Notes under the pieces: generated by a model
Told to the model about the DNA's origin: nothing
Seen by the model: only the letters and a program-made list of their open reading frames with translations
Databases searched by the model: none
Translations under genes and position numbers: made by a program
Part shown: positions 32,273 to 43,227 of the stretch, one piece after another
Layout: each line of letters opens with the position of its first letter
How positions within the stretch are numbered: position 1 is the first letter of the stretch
NCBI RefSeq assembly: GCF_036090055.1
Contig: NZ_CP107970.1
Location: 436,501-500,500, forward strand
Direction of reading: 5' to 3'
From: Nocardioides sp. NBC_00368
Lineage (GTDB): Bacteria > Actinomycetota > Actinomycetes > Propionibacteriales > Nocardioidaceae
Length of the DNA stretch: 64,000 nucleotides

Positions 32273-33511
32273 TCAGCAGCGTGCATCGCGGAGCGCGGCC
32301 GCCTTCGAGGTCAGGAAACGCCGTTCGGCGAGGTTGGTGGCGCGCACCGAGGCCAGCTCGTACGCCGCCGCGGCACCGTCCAGGTCGCCGGCGAGCTCCA
32401 GCAGATGAGCGCGCACGGCGGGCACGCGAGGATGGTCCGCGAAGCCGTCGGGTGCGCCGCGCAGGAGGTCGTCGAGCAGTGCGAGCGCGGGGCCCGGGCC
32501 GTCGGCGTACCCGACCGCGACGGCCTTGTTGAGCGTCACGATCGGGCCGGGGGCGACTTTCTCGAGCAGTCCGTAGAGCGCGGTGATCTGCAGCCAGTCG
32601 GTCTCCTCCGCAGAGGGTGCGCGGTTGTGGAGCGCGGCGATGGCGGCCTGGATCTGGTAGGGGCCGGGGCGGCCGGTGCCGATGACGGCGTCGACCAGCG
32701 CGACGCCCTCGCGGGTGGCCTCGGGCCGCCACAGGCTCCGGTCCTGGTCGGCCAGCGGCACCACCGCGCCGTGGGCGTCCACGCGGGCGGGCCGGCGGGC
32801 ATCGAGGAGCAGCATCAGCGCCAGCAGCCCGCCGAGCTCGCCGTGGCCGGTCCCGGTCATCCGGGTGAGCGCGGTGCGGGCGAGCCGGGTCAGCCGGATC
32901 GCCTCTGCACACAGGTCGACCCGCTGCAGTCGGTCACCCTCGGTCGCGACGTACCCCTCGTTGAAGAGCAGGTAGAGCACCTTCAGCATCGCCGGGATCC
33001 GCGCGGCGAGGTCGGCGGTGCCGTCGATCCCGAGCGACCGGCTCTTGATCGTGGCCTTCGCCCGGGAGATCCGCTGCGCCATCGTCTTCTCCGGGACGAG
33101 GTAGGCGTGCGCGATCTCCCGGGTGGTGAGCCCGCCGACCGCCCGCAGGGTCAGCGCCACCGCCGAGGCCGGGGTGAGGCTGGGATGGCAGCAGAGCAGG
33201 AGTACGTCCAGGGAGTCGTCGACCGCGGAGGTCTCCTGCCCCTCGGGCTCGGCGAGGTGGTCGGCGTGCTCCCGGTCGCGCCGGCGCGCCTCGCTGCGCT
33301 TGGCGTCGACGAGACGGCGCATCGCGGTGGTGACCAGCCAGCCCCGCGGCTGCTCCGGCACGCCGCGCTCAGGCCAGGTGCGTACGGCCTCGATCAACGC
33401 CTCCTGGACGGCGTCCTCGGCGGCGTCGAAGTCGCCGGATCGCCGGGTGACGATGGCGACGACCTGCGGCGTGAGGTCACGCAGCAGGTCGGCGGGCAGC
33501 GCCTCGGTCAC
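32273..33511 (-). CDS. ECF-type RNA polymerase sigma factor with C-terminal TPR-like domain (ECF42-like)
   Basis: A 412-residue sigma factor. Region 2 includes DFDAAEDAVQEALIEAVRTWP, region 4 SLTPASAVALTLRAVGGLTTREIAHAYLVPEKTMAQRI, followed by a long C-terminal domain (LYLLFNEGYVATEGDRLQR and on) with TPR-like helices. This architecture plus an upstream DGPF/YCII gene defines the ECF42 type, where the C-terminal domain rather than an anti-sigma factor is thought to control activity. The GTG start overlaps the DGPF gene stop (GTGA). Confidence 0.93.
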   Translation of the reverse strand: MTEALPADLLRDLTPQVVAIVTRRSGDFDAAEDAVQEALIEAVRTWPERGVPEQPRGWLVTTAMRRLVDAKRSEARRRDREHADHLAEPEGQETSAVDDSLDVLLLCCHPSLTPASAVALTLRAVGGLTTREIAHAYLVPEKTMAQRISRAKATIKSRSLGIDGTADLAARIPAMLKVLYLLFNEGYVATEGDRLQRVDLCAEAIRLTRLARTALTRMTGTGHGELGGLLALMLLLDARRPARVDAHGAVVPLADQDRSLWRPEATREGVALVDAVIGTGRPGPYQIQAAIAALHNRAPSAEETDWLQITALYGLLEKVAPGPIVTLNKAVAVGYADGPGPALALLDDLLRGAPDGFADHPRVPAVRAHLLELAGDLDGAAAAYELASVRATNLAERRFLTSKAAALRDARC

Positions 33512-33951
33512 TCGATGCTCGACTCGCCGAAGGCGATGGTGTCGTCGACCGAGGAGCCGTCGGTGCCGTGGTACATCCGGCGCACCTGGATCGGCTGCTC
33601 GATCGGCCGCCCGCCCGGGCCCGGAGCGGCGGAGTAGAGACCGGCGATCTCGAGCGCGCGCTCCTGGGTCTCGGCGTCGATGATCATGTAGCCGGCGACC
33701 CACTCCTTGAACTCCTGGAACGGCCCGTCGGTGACGGTGCTGTCGGCGCCGTCGGAGGTCACCACGAACGCCTGGTCCGGCGGTGTCAGGGCCTCGACGT
33801 GCACCAGTTCGCCGGACTCGGTCAGGGCCTTGTTGAGAGCCTCGTAATAGCTCATGTGGCCCTGCACCTCCTCCGGCTTCCAGCCGGCCATCCCACCGGG
33901 AGTCTCGTCGTTGCCGGCTTGGTAGTCGAGGATCATCAGGTAGCGAGGCAT
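33508..33951 (-). CDS. YCII/DGPF-family protein
   Basis: A 147-residue protein with the start MPRYLMILDYQAGNDE, the DGPF motif in STVTDGPFQEFKEWVAGYMIID and HVEALTPPDQAFVV. The family is named after this motif and its genes are regularly linked to ECF42 sigma factor genes, often as their targets. No enzymatic reaction is established. An AAGGG site precedes the ATG at 33951. The first gene of a two-gene operon. Confidence 0.9.
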   Translation of the reverse strand: MPRYLMILDYQAGNDETPGGMAGWKPEEVQGHMSYYEALNKALTESGELVHVEALTPPDQAFVVTSDGADSTVTDGPFQEFKEWVAGYMIIDAETQERALEIAGLYSAAPGPGGRPIEQPIQVRRMYHGTDGSSVDDTIAFGESSIE

Positions 33952-34065
33952 GTGCTCACCCTTCCATTTCGGGCGCTCCTTGTAAGCGCCATTCACGAGG
34001 GGAACGGAGCCGGCCGCCGGATAACTACATGCTTCGGCGAATCCTTTCGGCGTAGGTTTCTCGCC

Positions 34066-34836
34066 GTGCTGAAGGCCTATGACGAACAGTTGCGAACCGA
34101 TGCCGAGACGCCCGGGGCGGTGTCGGTGACCAGGTACGGGCCGCTGCGGCTGATCACCTTCGACGGCGGCCGCGGATTCATCTCCTACCAGGACCTCGGC
34201 GGGGCGGACGAGGCCGGGATCGAGGCTCTGGTCGCGGCGGCGGTGGCCCACTTCGAGGCCGACCCGGCGATCGACGAGGTCGAGTGGAAGACCCGCGGCC
34301 ACGATGCCGCTCCCGGGCTGCACGAGACCCTGCTCCGGCACGGCTTCGCGCCGGAGGATCCCGAGTCGATCATGATCGGTGAGGCCAAGCTGCTCGCCGT
34401 GGACGTGCCACTGCCCGACGGGGTCGTCCTGCGCTCGATCACGAGCGCGGAGGACGTACGCGCCGCCGGCATCATGCAGGACGGCGTCTTCGGGTCACCG
34501 ACCTCCGAGGGACGGTTGGGCGAGGTGGTGCGCCGGATCGCGGCGGGGGAGTGCGAGATGTGGGTCGCCGAGGCGGACGGCGAGATCGTCAGCGCCGGCA
34601 GGATCGACCCGGTCCCGAACACCGAGTTCGCCGGCATCTGGGGCGGCGCCACGCTGGAGGAGTGGCGCGGTCGCGGCATCTACCGCGCCCTGACCGCCGC
34701 CCGCGCCCGCACCGCCATCGCGCTGGGCAAGCGCTACATCCACAGCGACTCGACCGAGTTCTCCCGGCCGATCCTGGAGCGCTCGGGGCTGGTCAAGGTC
34801 GGCACCACCACGCCGTACGTCCGCCGGTTCGACTGA
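34066..34836 (+). CDS. GNAT family acetyltransferase
   Basis: A 256-residue protein with an N-terminal GNAT-like half (GRGFISYQDLGGADEAGIEALV) and a C-terminal catalytic GNAT half with GGATLEEWRGRGIYRALTAAR as the acetyl-CoA loop and HSDSTEFSRPILERSGLVKV. The substrate is unknown. The GTG at 34066 follows TAGGTT (34053-34058) by 7 nt, a leaderless pattern. Its stop abuts the stop of the convergent gene (TGATCA). Confidence 0.85.
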   Translation: MLKAYDEQLRTDAETPGAVSVTRYGPLRLITFDGGRGFISYQDLGGADEAGIEALVAAAVAHFEADPAIDEVEWKTRGHDAAPGLHETLLRHGFAPEDPESIMIGEAKLLAVDVPLPDGVVLRSITSAEDVRAAGIMQDGVFGSPTSEGRLGEVVRRIAAGECEMWVAEADGEIVSAGRIDPVPNTEFAGIWGGATLEEWRGRGIYRALTAARARTAIALGKRYIHSDSTEFSRPILERSGLVKVGTTTPYVRRFD

Positions 34837-35781
34837 TCAGTCGTCCTTCGGGGCCAGCAGGCGGATCGGGTCGCCGGCCAGCCAGGCGGCGATGCCCTCG
34901 ACCGCGCCGCCGTAGAAGCGGCGGTAGTTGTCCTCGGTGACGTAGCCGAGGTGCGGGGTGGCGACCACGTTCGGCAGGTGCCGCAGCACGTCGTCGGCGG
35001 GAAGCGGCTCGACGTCGTAGACGTCCAGGCCGGCACCGGCGATCGTGCCGGAGCCGAGATGGGCGACCAGCGCCTCGGTGTCGACCAGCCCGGCCCGGGA
35101 GGTGTTCACCAGGTAGGCGGTCGGCTTCATCGAGGCCAGGTCGGCGTGCCCGACGATGTGCCGGGTGGCCCCGGAGAGGACGAGGTGGAGCGAGACAACG
35201 TCGCTGGTCTCGAAGAGCGTGTGTTTCTCAACGGCCTGCACCCCGAGCGGCTCGGCCCGCTCGGCGGTGAGGTGAGGGCTCCAGGCGACCACGTCCATCC
35301 CGAACGCCTGCCCGACGGCCGCGACCCGGGAGCCGATCTTGCCGAGCCCGAGCAGCCCGAGGGTCCGGCCGTGGAGGTCGCTCCCGACGGTCCGCTGCCA
35401 GGTGTGGCCCGTCGCCTCGGTCACGATGTGGCGGGTCAGCGCATGGATGAGCGCCCAGGTGAGCTCGACCGGAGGATGCGGGCTCGACGGGGTGCCGCAC
35501 ACGGCGATGCCCAGCCGGGCCGCCGCCGTCAGGTCGATCGAGGCGTTACGCATACCGGTCGTGACCAGCAGCCTCAGGGTCGGCAGCCGTTCGAGGAGCG
35601 CGGCCGGGAAGGGCGTGCGTTCCCGCATCGCCACCACGATCTCGGCCCCGGCGAGCGCCCGGACCAGCGCGTCCGGTGCGAGATGCTCGGTCACCGAGGT
35701 GACCTCGACGCCGTCGAGGGAGTCCCACGCGGCGTACGTCCTGGCCACGTCCTGATAGTCGTCGAGAATCACGCAGCGCAC
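34837..35781 (-). CDS. D-2-hydroxyacid dehydrogenase family protein
   Basis: A 314-residue NAD-dependent dehydrogenase with the Rossmann motif LGLLGLGKIGSRVA, NTSRAGLVD (catalytic Arg), GLDVYDVEPLP (Glu) and a final His in VATPHLGYVT. The family reduces 2-keto acids such as phosphoglycerate or glyoxylate precursors; it is not SerA because the C-terminal ACT domain is missing. TAGGTT (35788-35793) lies 6 nt before the GTG, suggesting a leaderless mRNA. Confidence 0.9.
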   Translation of the reverse strand: MRCVILDDYQDVARTYAAWDSLDGVEVTSVTEHLAPDALVRALAGAEIVVAMRERTPFPAALLERLPTLRLLVTTGMRNASIDLTAAARLGIAVCGTPSSPHPPVELTWALIHALTRHIVTEATGHTWQRTVGSDLHGRTLGLLGLGKIGSRVAAVGQAFGMDVVAWSPHLTAERAEPLGVQAVEKHTLFETSDVVSLHLVLSGATRHIVGHADLASMKPTAYLVNTSRAGLVDTEALVAHLGSGTIAGAGLDVYDVEPLPADDVLRHLPNVVATPHLGYVTEDNYRRFYGGAVEGIAAWLAGDPIRLLAPKDD

Positions 35782-35879
35782 GACCGCAACCTATCGGGTG
35801 GGTGGAGTTCTGCTGTGGGCAGATCTGCCTGCGGCTGATTCGCTTTCGCAGGGCCTCGGGCTCGGTCAGAGTCGAGGAC

Positions 35880-36509
35880 ATGACCCAGACACCCATCAGC
35901 GCCGGGCCGCTCGACGAGCAGCTGACGGCGCGGCTGCAGAACCAGCGGATCATCGTGCTCGGCCAGGAGGTGGACGACGCGATCGCCAACCGGATCTGCG
36001 CCCAGCTGCTCCTGCTCAGTGCTGAGGACCCGCACCGCGACATCTCCCTCTACATCAACTCGCCCGGCGGCTCGGTGACGGCCGGGATGGCGATCTACGA
36101 CGTGATGCACCTGATCCCCAACGACGTCTCCACGCTCGGCATGGGGATGGCGGCCAGCATGGGGCAGTTCCTGCTCACCGCGGGCACCCCGGGGAAGCGC
36201 TACGTGCTGCCGCACACCGAGGTGCTGCTGCACAAGGGCTCCGCCGGGATCGGCGGGTCCGCGGCCGACATCGAGGTGCAGGCCGCGCGGCTGGCGCGGA
36301 TGACCCAGCAGATGCTCGAGATCACCGCCGCCCACACCGGTCAGAGCGTTGAGCAGATCGACCAGGACTCGCTGCGCGACCGCTGGTTCACCGCCGAGGA
36401 GGCCCGCGACTACGGCTTCGTGGACGAGGTGCTCAACGACGTGCAGTCGGTGACGCCGGTCCAGCAGCGGTCGGCCGCCTTCGGGCTCGCCGCCGGGGGT
36501 GCCCGATGA
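35880..36509 (+). CDS. clpP: ATP-dependent Clp protease proteolytic subunit, catalytic paralogue
   Basis: A 209-residue ClpP with the full triad: Ser in GMGMAASMGQFLL, His in LPHTEVLLHKG and Asp in SLRDRWFTAEEA. It forms the barrel protease with a Clp ATPase. Together with the next gene (ATGA overlap) and the nearby XRE regulator it resembles the accessory clpP3-clpP4/popR locus of Streptomyces, rather than the housekeeping clpP1-clpP2, which is expected elsewhere near tig/clpX. The ATG at 35880 gives the usual N-terminus. Confidence 0.93.
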   Translation: MTQTPISAGPLDEQLTARLQNQRIIVLGQEVDDAIANRICAQLLLLSAEDPHRDISLYINSPGGSVTAGMAIYDVMHLIPNDVSTLGMGMAASMGQFLLTAGTPGKRYVLPHTEVLLHKGSAGIGGSAADIEVQAARLARMTQQMLEITAAHTGQSVEQIDQDSLRDRWFTAEEARDYGFVDEVLNDVQSVTPVQQRSAAFGLAAGGAR

Positions 36510-37111
36510 GCTCCTACACGATCCCCTCGGTCGTCGAGAAGACCCCGCGGGGCGAGCGTGCGCTCGATGTCTACAGCCGCCTGCTCTCCGACCGGATCGT
36601 CTATCTCGGTACGCCGATCGACGACGGTGTCGCCAACGTGGTGATCGCGCAGCTCATCCACCTGGAGTCGGACGCACCGGACACCCAGATCGAGCTCTAT
36701 CTCAACTCGCCGGGCGGCGACCCGACCGCGATGTTCGGCATCTACGACACGATGCAGTTCCTGCGGTCGCCGGTCGCGACCACGTGCGTGGGTCAGGCGG
36801 CCGGTTCGGCAGCGGTGCTGCTGGCCGCGGGGGATCCGGGGCGGCGTACGGTCCTCCCGCACGCGCGGGTCGTGCTGCAGCAGCCGGGCCAGGACGGTCA
36901 GCGGGGCGATGTCACCGACCTGCAGGTCGCCGCGAAGGAGATCGGTCGGCTACGGGCTGAGATGGACACCCTGCTGGCGCGCCACACCGGGCGGAGCGTC
37001 GAGGAGATCCACGCCGGCACCGAGCGCGACCTCGTCCTGGGTGCCGAGGACGCGGTGGCGTACGGGCTCGCGGACGCCGTGCTGGAGAGCCGCAAGCTCG
37101 CCTCGGTCTGA
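36506..37111 (+). CDS. ClpP-like subunit lacking catalytic Ser and His
   Basis: A 201-residue ClpP fold protein (YLNSPGGDPTAMFGIYDTMQFL, GQAAGSAAVLLAAGDPGRR, LPHARVVLQQPGQDG). Aligned with ClpP, the catalytic Ser position is Gly100 (Ser is shifted to 101) and the catalytic His is Gln125; the Asp in TERDLVLGAEDA is kept. It is therefore probably proteolytically inactive, comparable to plastid and cyanobacterial ClpR, and may form mixed rings with the preceding ClpP, whose stop it overlaps (ATGA). Confidence 0.9.
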   Translation: MSSYTIPSVVEKTPRGERALDVYSRLLSDRIVYLGTPIDDGVANVVIAQLIHLESDAPDTQIELYLNSPGGDPTAMFGIYDTMQFLRSPVATTCVGQAAGSAAVLLAAGDPGRRTVLPHARVVLQQPGQDGQRGDVTDLQVAAKEIGRLRAEMDTLLARHTGRSVEEIHAGTERDLVLGAEDAVAYGLADAVLESRKLASV

Positions 37112-37134
37112 GAGACGGTCGGGTCTCGGTCGGG

Positions 37135-37455
37135 TCAGGCGGCGAGGGCCATCGGTCCGGTCGGGCGGGCGCCCGCGCGCAGCGTGCGGGTGACCCGCTC
37201 GGTCAGGTCGACGAGACCCAGGCCCAGCGCGCCTCCGACGGCCTCGAGGACCTCGGAGCTGGGCTCCTTGCGGCCGCGCTCGATCTCGGAGAGATATTGC
37301 GTCGAGACCCCGGCGTCGCCGGCGACGTCGGCGAGCGTACGTTCCTGGCGGGACCGCTCCTCGCGGATCACCTGGCCGGCGGCCTCACGCCACAGCGGCG
37401 CCGGTTTGTCGTCGTCCGGCAGCGGGTGGCCGGGGAACCTGATCACTTCGCCCAT
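37135..37455 (-). CDS. XRE-family regulator of PopR/ClgR type
   Basis: A 106-residue HTH protein: REAAGQVIREERSRQERTLADVAGDAGVSTQYLSEIERGRKEPSSEVLEAVGGALGL is the ClgR/PopR HTH (residues about 24-80). It ends MALAA; a C-terminal Ala-Ala is the degradation signal in Streptomyces PopR, which is removed by Clp protease. A perfect GTTCGC-N5-GCGAAC site lies 40 bp upstream of its start, suggesting autoregulation. It probably activates clpP genes. Confidence 0.88.
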   Translation of the reverse strand: MGEVIRFPGHPLPDDDKPAPLWREAAGQVIREERSRQERTLADVAGDAGVSTQYLSEIERGRKEPSSEVLEAVGGALGLGLVDLTERVTRTLRAGARPTGPMALAA

Positions 37456-37494
37456 GGAAACACCCTAGCGCTGCATGCGAGGCCCGAGGGGGCC

Positions 37495-37511
37495 GTTCGC
37501 GCCGGGCGAAC
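37495..37511. promoter_or_regulatory. ClgR/PopR-type operator
   Basis: GTTCGCGCCGGGCGAAC: perfect 6-bp arms around 5 bp, matching the CGC-N5-GCG core of ClgR/PopR sites. It lies upstream of the regulator gene. I see no equally good site before the clpP pair; TTCGCTTTCGCA near 35839 is only a partial match. Confidence 0.65.
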
Positions 37512-37670
37512 ACGCCCCTTACCAGGGGTTATATCGGTCGAACGATAGATGATGGGGACTTGCCAGCGAGCTCCGACACCCCGATAGTGGTCGCACAGTT
37601 TCGATCTTTGTGGGTCTACTGTGCACGACCAGAGAACTTGTCGAGTCGTTGGTATCACGGGGGAATCGTG

Positions 37671-38177
37671 TTGCATCGCAAGCAGATCGCCTTGGCCGGA
37701 ATGGCAACAGGGCTGGCCATGACGAGCATCGGGATCGGTGGCCTGATCGTCGGCAACGCCGGAGCAGAAGAGCCAGGACACAGTTACGCCACGGATGAGT
37801 CCGGGATCAGCCTGATCTCGCCGATCTCCCCGGTGGCACCTTTGGAGAAGAAGCCCACCGCGCCCACGGAGAGCGAGCCGCAGAGCTCGGCTCCGAACAG
37901 CGAGGCACCCGAGGTCGCCGAGTCGGCGGTCCCGGCGAGCCCTCGGTCGGTCGAGGAGTCCACCGGGGAGTCGACGTCGCCGCTTCCGGCGCGTCCCACG
38001 CAGATTCCTTCGGAGCCGCGTCCTACCGGTCGTCCGAGCCCGACGGCGTCGCCGAGCGAGACGCCGAGCGAGACGCCGAGCGAGAGCCCCAGCGAGACGC
38101 CGAGCGACACCGCCTCGCCGACGCCGAGCGAGCCGGCGACCGAGGAGCCGGACCCCTCGGACACGCCCACCGACTGA
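37671..38177 (+). CDS. Pro/Thr/Ser-rich envelope protein, paralogue 1
   Basis: A 168-residue protein with one N-terminal hydrophobic segment (QIALAGMATGLAMTSIGIGGLIVG), then a low-complexity tail of Ser, Pro, Thr and Glu with SPSETPSETPSESPSETPSD repeats at the end. No known domain. TTG at 37671 is chosen because it aligns with the TTG of the next gene (LHRKQIALAG against LQSKQVAVAG) and has GGGGGA upstream; a GTG one codon earlier is possible. Probably a signal-anchored extracellular protein. Confidence 0.6.
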   Translation: MHRKQIALAGMATGLAMTSIGIGGLIVGNAGAEEPGHSYATDESGISLISPISPVAPLEKKPTAPTESEPQSSAPNSEAPEVAESAVPASPRSVEESTGESTSPLPARPTQIPSEPRPTGRPSPTASPSETPSETPSESPSETPSDTASPTPSEPATEEPDPSDTPTD

Positions 38178-38200
38178 TCCCGGCTCCCGACTGTTGGTCG

Positions 38201-38236
38201 GCGATGCCCCCGGGAGGGTAACGCCCGAGGCATCGC
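38201..38236. terminator. Hairpin between the two Pro/Thr-rich protein genes
   Basis: GCGATGCC (38201-38208) and GGCATCGC (38229-38236) with inner GGGAGGGTAACGCCC pairing possible. It lies 23 bp after the first gene and 52 bp before the second. Confidence 0.5.
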
Positions 38237-38287
38237 TGCCCTACGCTGTGCGCCACACCATGCGCGGGGCGGGTACAGGGAGTCGAG

Positions 38288-38764
38288 TTGCAGAGCAAGC
38301 AGGTCGCCGTGGCAGGCATCCTGACCGGCGCGGTCATGACCGGACTCGGGGTGGTGGTCCTCCTCGCCGGGCTCGCGGAGGCCGAACGGCCAGATCGCGA
38401 CCCGGTCACCGGCTACGAGGACGTCGGCAACACCTATCCCGACGTGGATCCGTTGCCGCCGCGGCCTTCGGCGCAGCTGTCCCAGGGGCCGTCGACGGGC
38501 CACTCCGCCGGTCCGGGCGCGGTGGGAGACGCGGACGGCGAGCCGGTCGGGCCGAGGAGGCCCGGGCCGACAACGGCTGAGGACCCGCGCGTCCCGACGG
38601 CATCGCGTGAGCCGGGCGAGCCCGCCGAGACCGGAGGCTCGACGCCCACCTCCGGCCCCACGGGCACGGCCGAGCCGGAGCCGACCACCGAGCCGACCGA
38701 GTCCGCGGAACCGACGTCGGAGCCGACGCCGACCGAGACGGCGACGCCGACCACAGAGCCGTAG
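38288..38764 (+). CDS. Pro/Thr/Ser-rich envelope protein, paralogue 2
   Basis: A 158-residue protein with the same plan as the preceding one: the N-terminal segment SKQVAVAGILTGAVMTGLGVVVLLAG, then a tail rich in Pro, Thr, Glu and Gly ending TEPTPTETATPTTEP. The TTG start has AGGGAG 5 nt upstream. The two are tandem paralogues that have kept the N-terminal anchor while the tails diverged. Function unknown; a cell-wall-spanning or surface role is inferred from composition. Confidence 0.55.
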   Translation: MQSKQVAVAGILTGAVMTGLGVVVLLAGLAEAERPDRDPVTGYEDVGNTYPDVDPLPPRPSAQLSQGPSTGHSAGPGAVGDADGEPVGPRRPGPTTAEDPRVPTASREPGEPAETGGSTPTSGPTGTAEPEPTTEPTESAEPTSEPTPTETATPTTEP

Positions 38765-38784
38765 CCGTCAGGCCGGGCCGGCGA

Positions 38785-39468
38785 TCACCATCCCCGTTCG
38801 CGCCATTCGGCGAGGTGCGGCCGCTCGGCGCCGAGCGTGGAGTCGTCGCCGTGGCCCGGGTAGAACCAGGTGTCGTCGGGGAGGGTGGCGAAGATGCGCT
38901 GCTCGACGTCGTCGATCAGCTGGGTGAAACGTACGGGATCCTGCTGGGTGTTCCCGACCCCGCCGGGGAAGAGGCTGTCACCCGTCCACAGGTGCGGCGT
39001 GCCCTCGGGGTCGCGGTAGAGCAGCGCGACCGACCCGGGGGTGTGCCCGCGAAGCGCGATCACCTCGAGGGTGCAGTCGCCGACGGCGACGGTGTCGCCG
39101 TGGGAGAGCGTGCGAGCGATGGGTACGCCGGTGGCCTCGGTGATCGCGGCCGCGTCGGGCTCTCCGGCGAGTGTCGCCGCGCCGGTCGCTTCGACGATGT
39201 CCGCGAGGGCGCGATGGTGGTCCCAGTGCTGGTGGGTGGTGACGACGGTGGCCAGGTTCTCGCCGACGAGGGGGAGCAGGGTCTCCGGCTCGGCCGCGGC
39301 GTCGACGAGCAGCTGCTCGCCGGTCGAGCGGCAGCGCAGCAGGTAGCAGTTGTTGGACATCTGCGCGTCGACGGCGACCTTCGTGACGGTCAGCCCGTCG
39401 AGCTCGCGTACGTCGGCCGGGCCGCCCGGTTTCACCGCGCCTGTATAAGTGGTAGGGGCATCGCTCAT
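38785..39468 (-). CDS. MBL-fold metallo-hydrolase (glyoxalase II-like)
   Basis: A 227-residue metallo-beta-lactamase fold protein with the metal motif THQHWDHH, a second ligand in LRGHTPGSVALLY, Asp in WTGDSLFPGGVG and His in YPGHGDDS. It is close to glyoxalase II/persulfide dioxygenase-like hydrolases; the substrate is not determined. The ATG at 39468 (MSDAPTTYTG) is preferred over an ATG four codons earlier. Confidence 0.88.
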   Translation of the reverse strand: MSDAPTTYTGAVKPGGPADVRELDGLTVTKVAVDAQMSNNCYLLRCRSTGEQLLVDAAAEPETLLPLVGENLATVVTTHQHWDHHRALADIVEATGAATLAGEPDAAAITEATGVPIARTLSHGDTVAVGDCTLEVIALRGHTPGSVALLYRDPEGTPHLWTGDSLFPGGVGNTQQDPVRFTQLIDDVEQRIFATLPDDTWFYPGHGDDSTLGAERPHLAEWRERGW

Positions 39469-39562
39469 GCGTCTATGCAAGCACGTCGGACACGACCAGA
39501 AGTAAAATGTCGGTGCTCCGTGAGAGGGTGCCGTCTGGGAGTCTTCCCAGCGTCGTATGATG

Positions 39563-39576
39563 CGAACATCTGTTCG
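39563..39576. promoter_or_regulatory. LexA/SOS box upstream of uvrA
   Basis: CGAACATCTGTTCG, a perfect match to the actinobacterial LexA consensus, 42 bp before the uvrA start and just after a TATGAT box (39556-39561). Confidence 0.85.
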
Positions 39577-39617
39577 ACGCGGTAGCGCGATGCGATAGCA
39601 CTGGACGAGGAAAGAAC

Positions 39618-42572
<2,955 letters not shown>

Positions 42573-42648
42573 CCCCGAGTCCGAGATTTGCCTGAAGGTT
42601 TGCGCTCGGCGAGCGACGTCGCTCTGCGGGGTGCCTATTCTGGGCGGC

Positions 42649-43077
42649 ATGAGTGAATCTCGAATCACCCGGCGGAAGGTCGTCACCGGCGCCGCGGTGA
42701 CCGCGGTCGGCGCGCCGCTCCTGGCGGCATGCGGCAGCGGTGACGGCGACACGGGCACCGGTTCCTCGGGTGACACCGGTTCAGGTGGCGGTGGCCCGCT
42801 GGTCGCGACCAGCGAGGTCCCGGTCGGCGGGGGAGTGATCGTCGCCGACCGCAACCTGGTGGCCACCCAGCCGACCGAGGGCACCTTCAAGGTCTTCTCC
42901 GCGATCTGCACCCACAGCAGTTGCCCGGTCACGAAGGTCGCAGGCGGCACCATCGACTGCCCGTGCCACGGCAGCAGGTTCTCGATCGAAGACGGCTCGG
43001 TGACGCAGGGCCCGGCGACGAGCGGACTGGAAGAGGTCGCCTTCGAGGTCACCGACGGCGAGATCGTCCCCAGCTGA
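42649..43077 (+). CDS. Rieske 2Fe-2S lipoprotein with Tat signal
   Basis: A 142-residue protein with a twin-arginine signal (TRRKVVTGAAVTAVGAPLLAAC, RR followed by a lipobox), a Gly/Ser/Thr linker and a small Rieske domain with the cluster ligands in CTHSSCPV and CPCHGSRF. It is a membrane-anchored electron-transfer protein exported folded by Tat; its partner is unknown. TATTCT (42636-42641) lies 7 nt before the ATG, suggesting a leaderless mRNA. Confidence 0.92.
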   Translation: MSESRITRRKVVTGAAVTAVGAPLLAACGSGDGDTGTGSSGDTGSGGGGPLVATSEVPVGGGVIVADRNLVATQPTEGTFKVFSAICTHSSCPVTKVAGGTIDCPCHGSRFSIEDGSVTQGPATSGLEEVAFEVTDGEIVPS

Positions 43078-43087
43078 GCGGTCGCCA

Positions 43088-43220
43088 TCGAGGCGTCGGC
43101 CCCGCAGGCCGAGGCGTCAGGCGCACAGGCCGAGGCGTCAGCCGCGCAGGCCGACACGTCACGCTGCCGCACACTCGACCTGCAGAAGTGACGCTTCGGC
43201 CTGCCGGAGTGACGTCTCGG
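43088..43220. repeat. 21-bp periodic repeats between convergent genes
   Basis: Four direct 21-bp units (43088-43171; typical CCGAGGCGTCAGCCGCGCAGG) follow the Rieske gene. Two inverted units (43179-43199 and 43200-43220; CCGAAGCGTCACTTCTGCAGG and CCGAGACGTCACTCCGGCAGG on the minus strand) follow the convergent TPR gene. Each set reads in the sense direction of the gene it follows. Confidence 0.75.
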
Positions 43221-43227
43221 CAGGGGC

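Noticed and set aside
35821..35850. ClgR/PopR operator before the clpP pair
   Set aside because: ATTCGCTTTCGCAGGGC contains only a partial match to CGC-N5-GCG, so I did not list it as a site.
43078..43195. In-frame continuation of the Rieske protein past its stop (heptapeptide repeats EASAPQA, EASGAQA, EASAAQA)
   Set aside because: The 21-bp unit is divisible by three, so any frame stays open; the inverted copies and the similar array at 11.7 kb point to a DNA/RNA element rather than protein.
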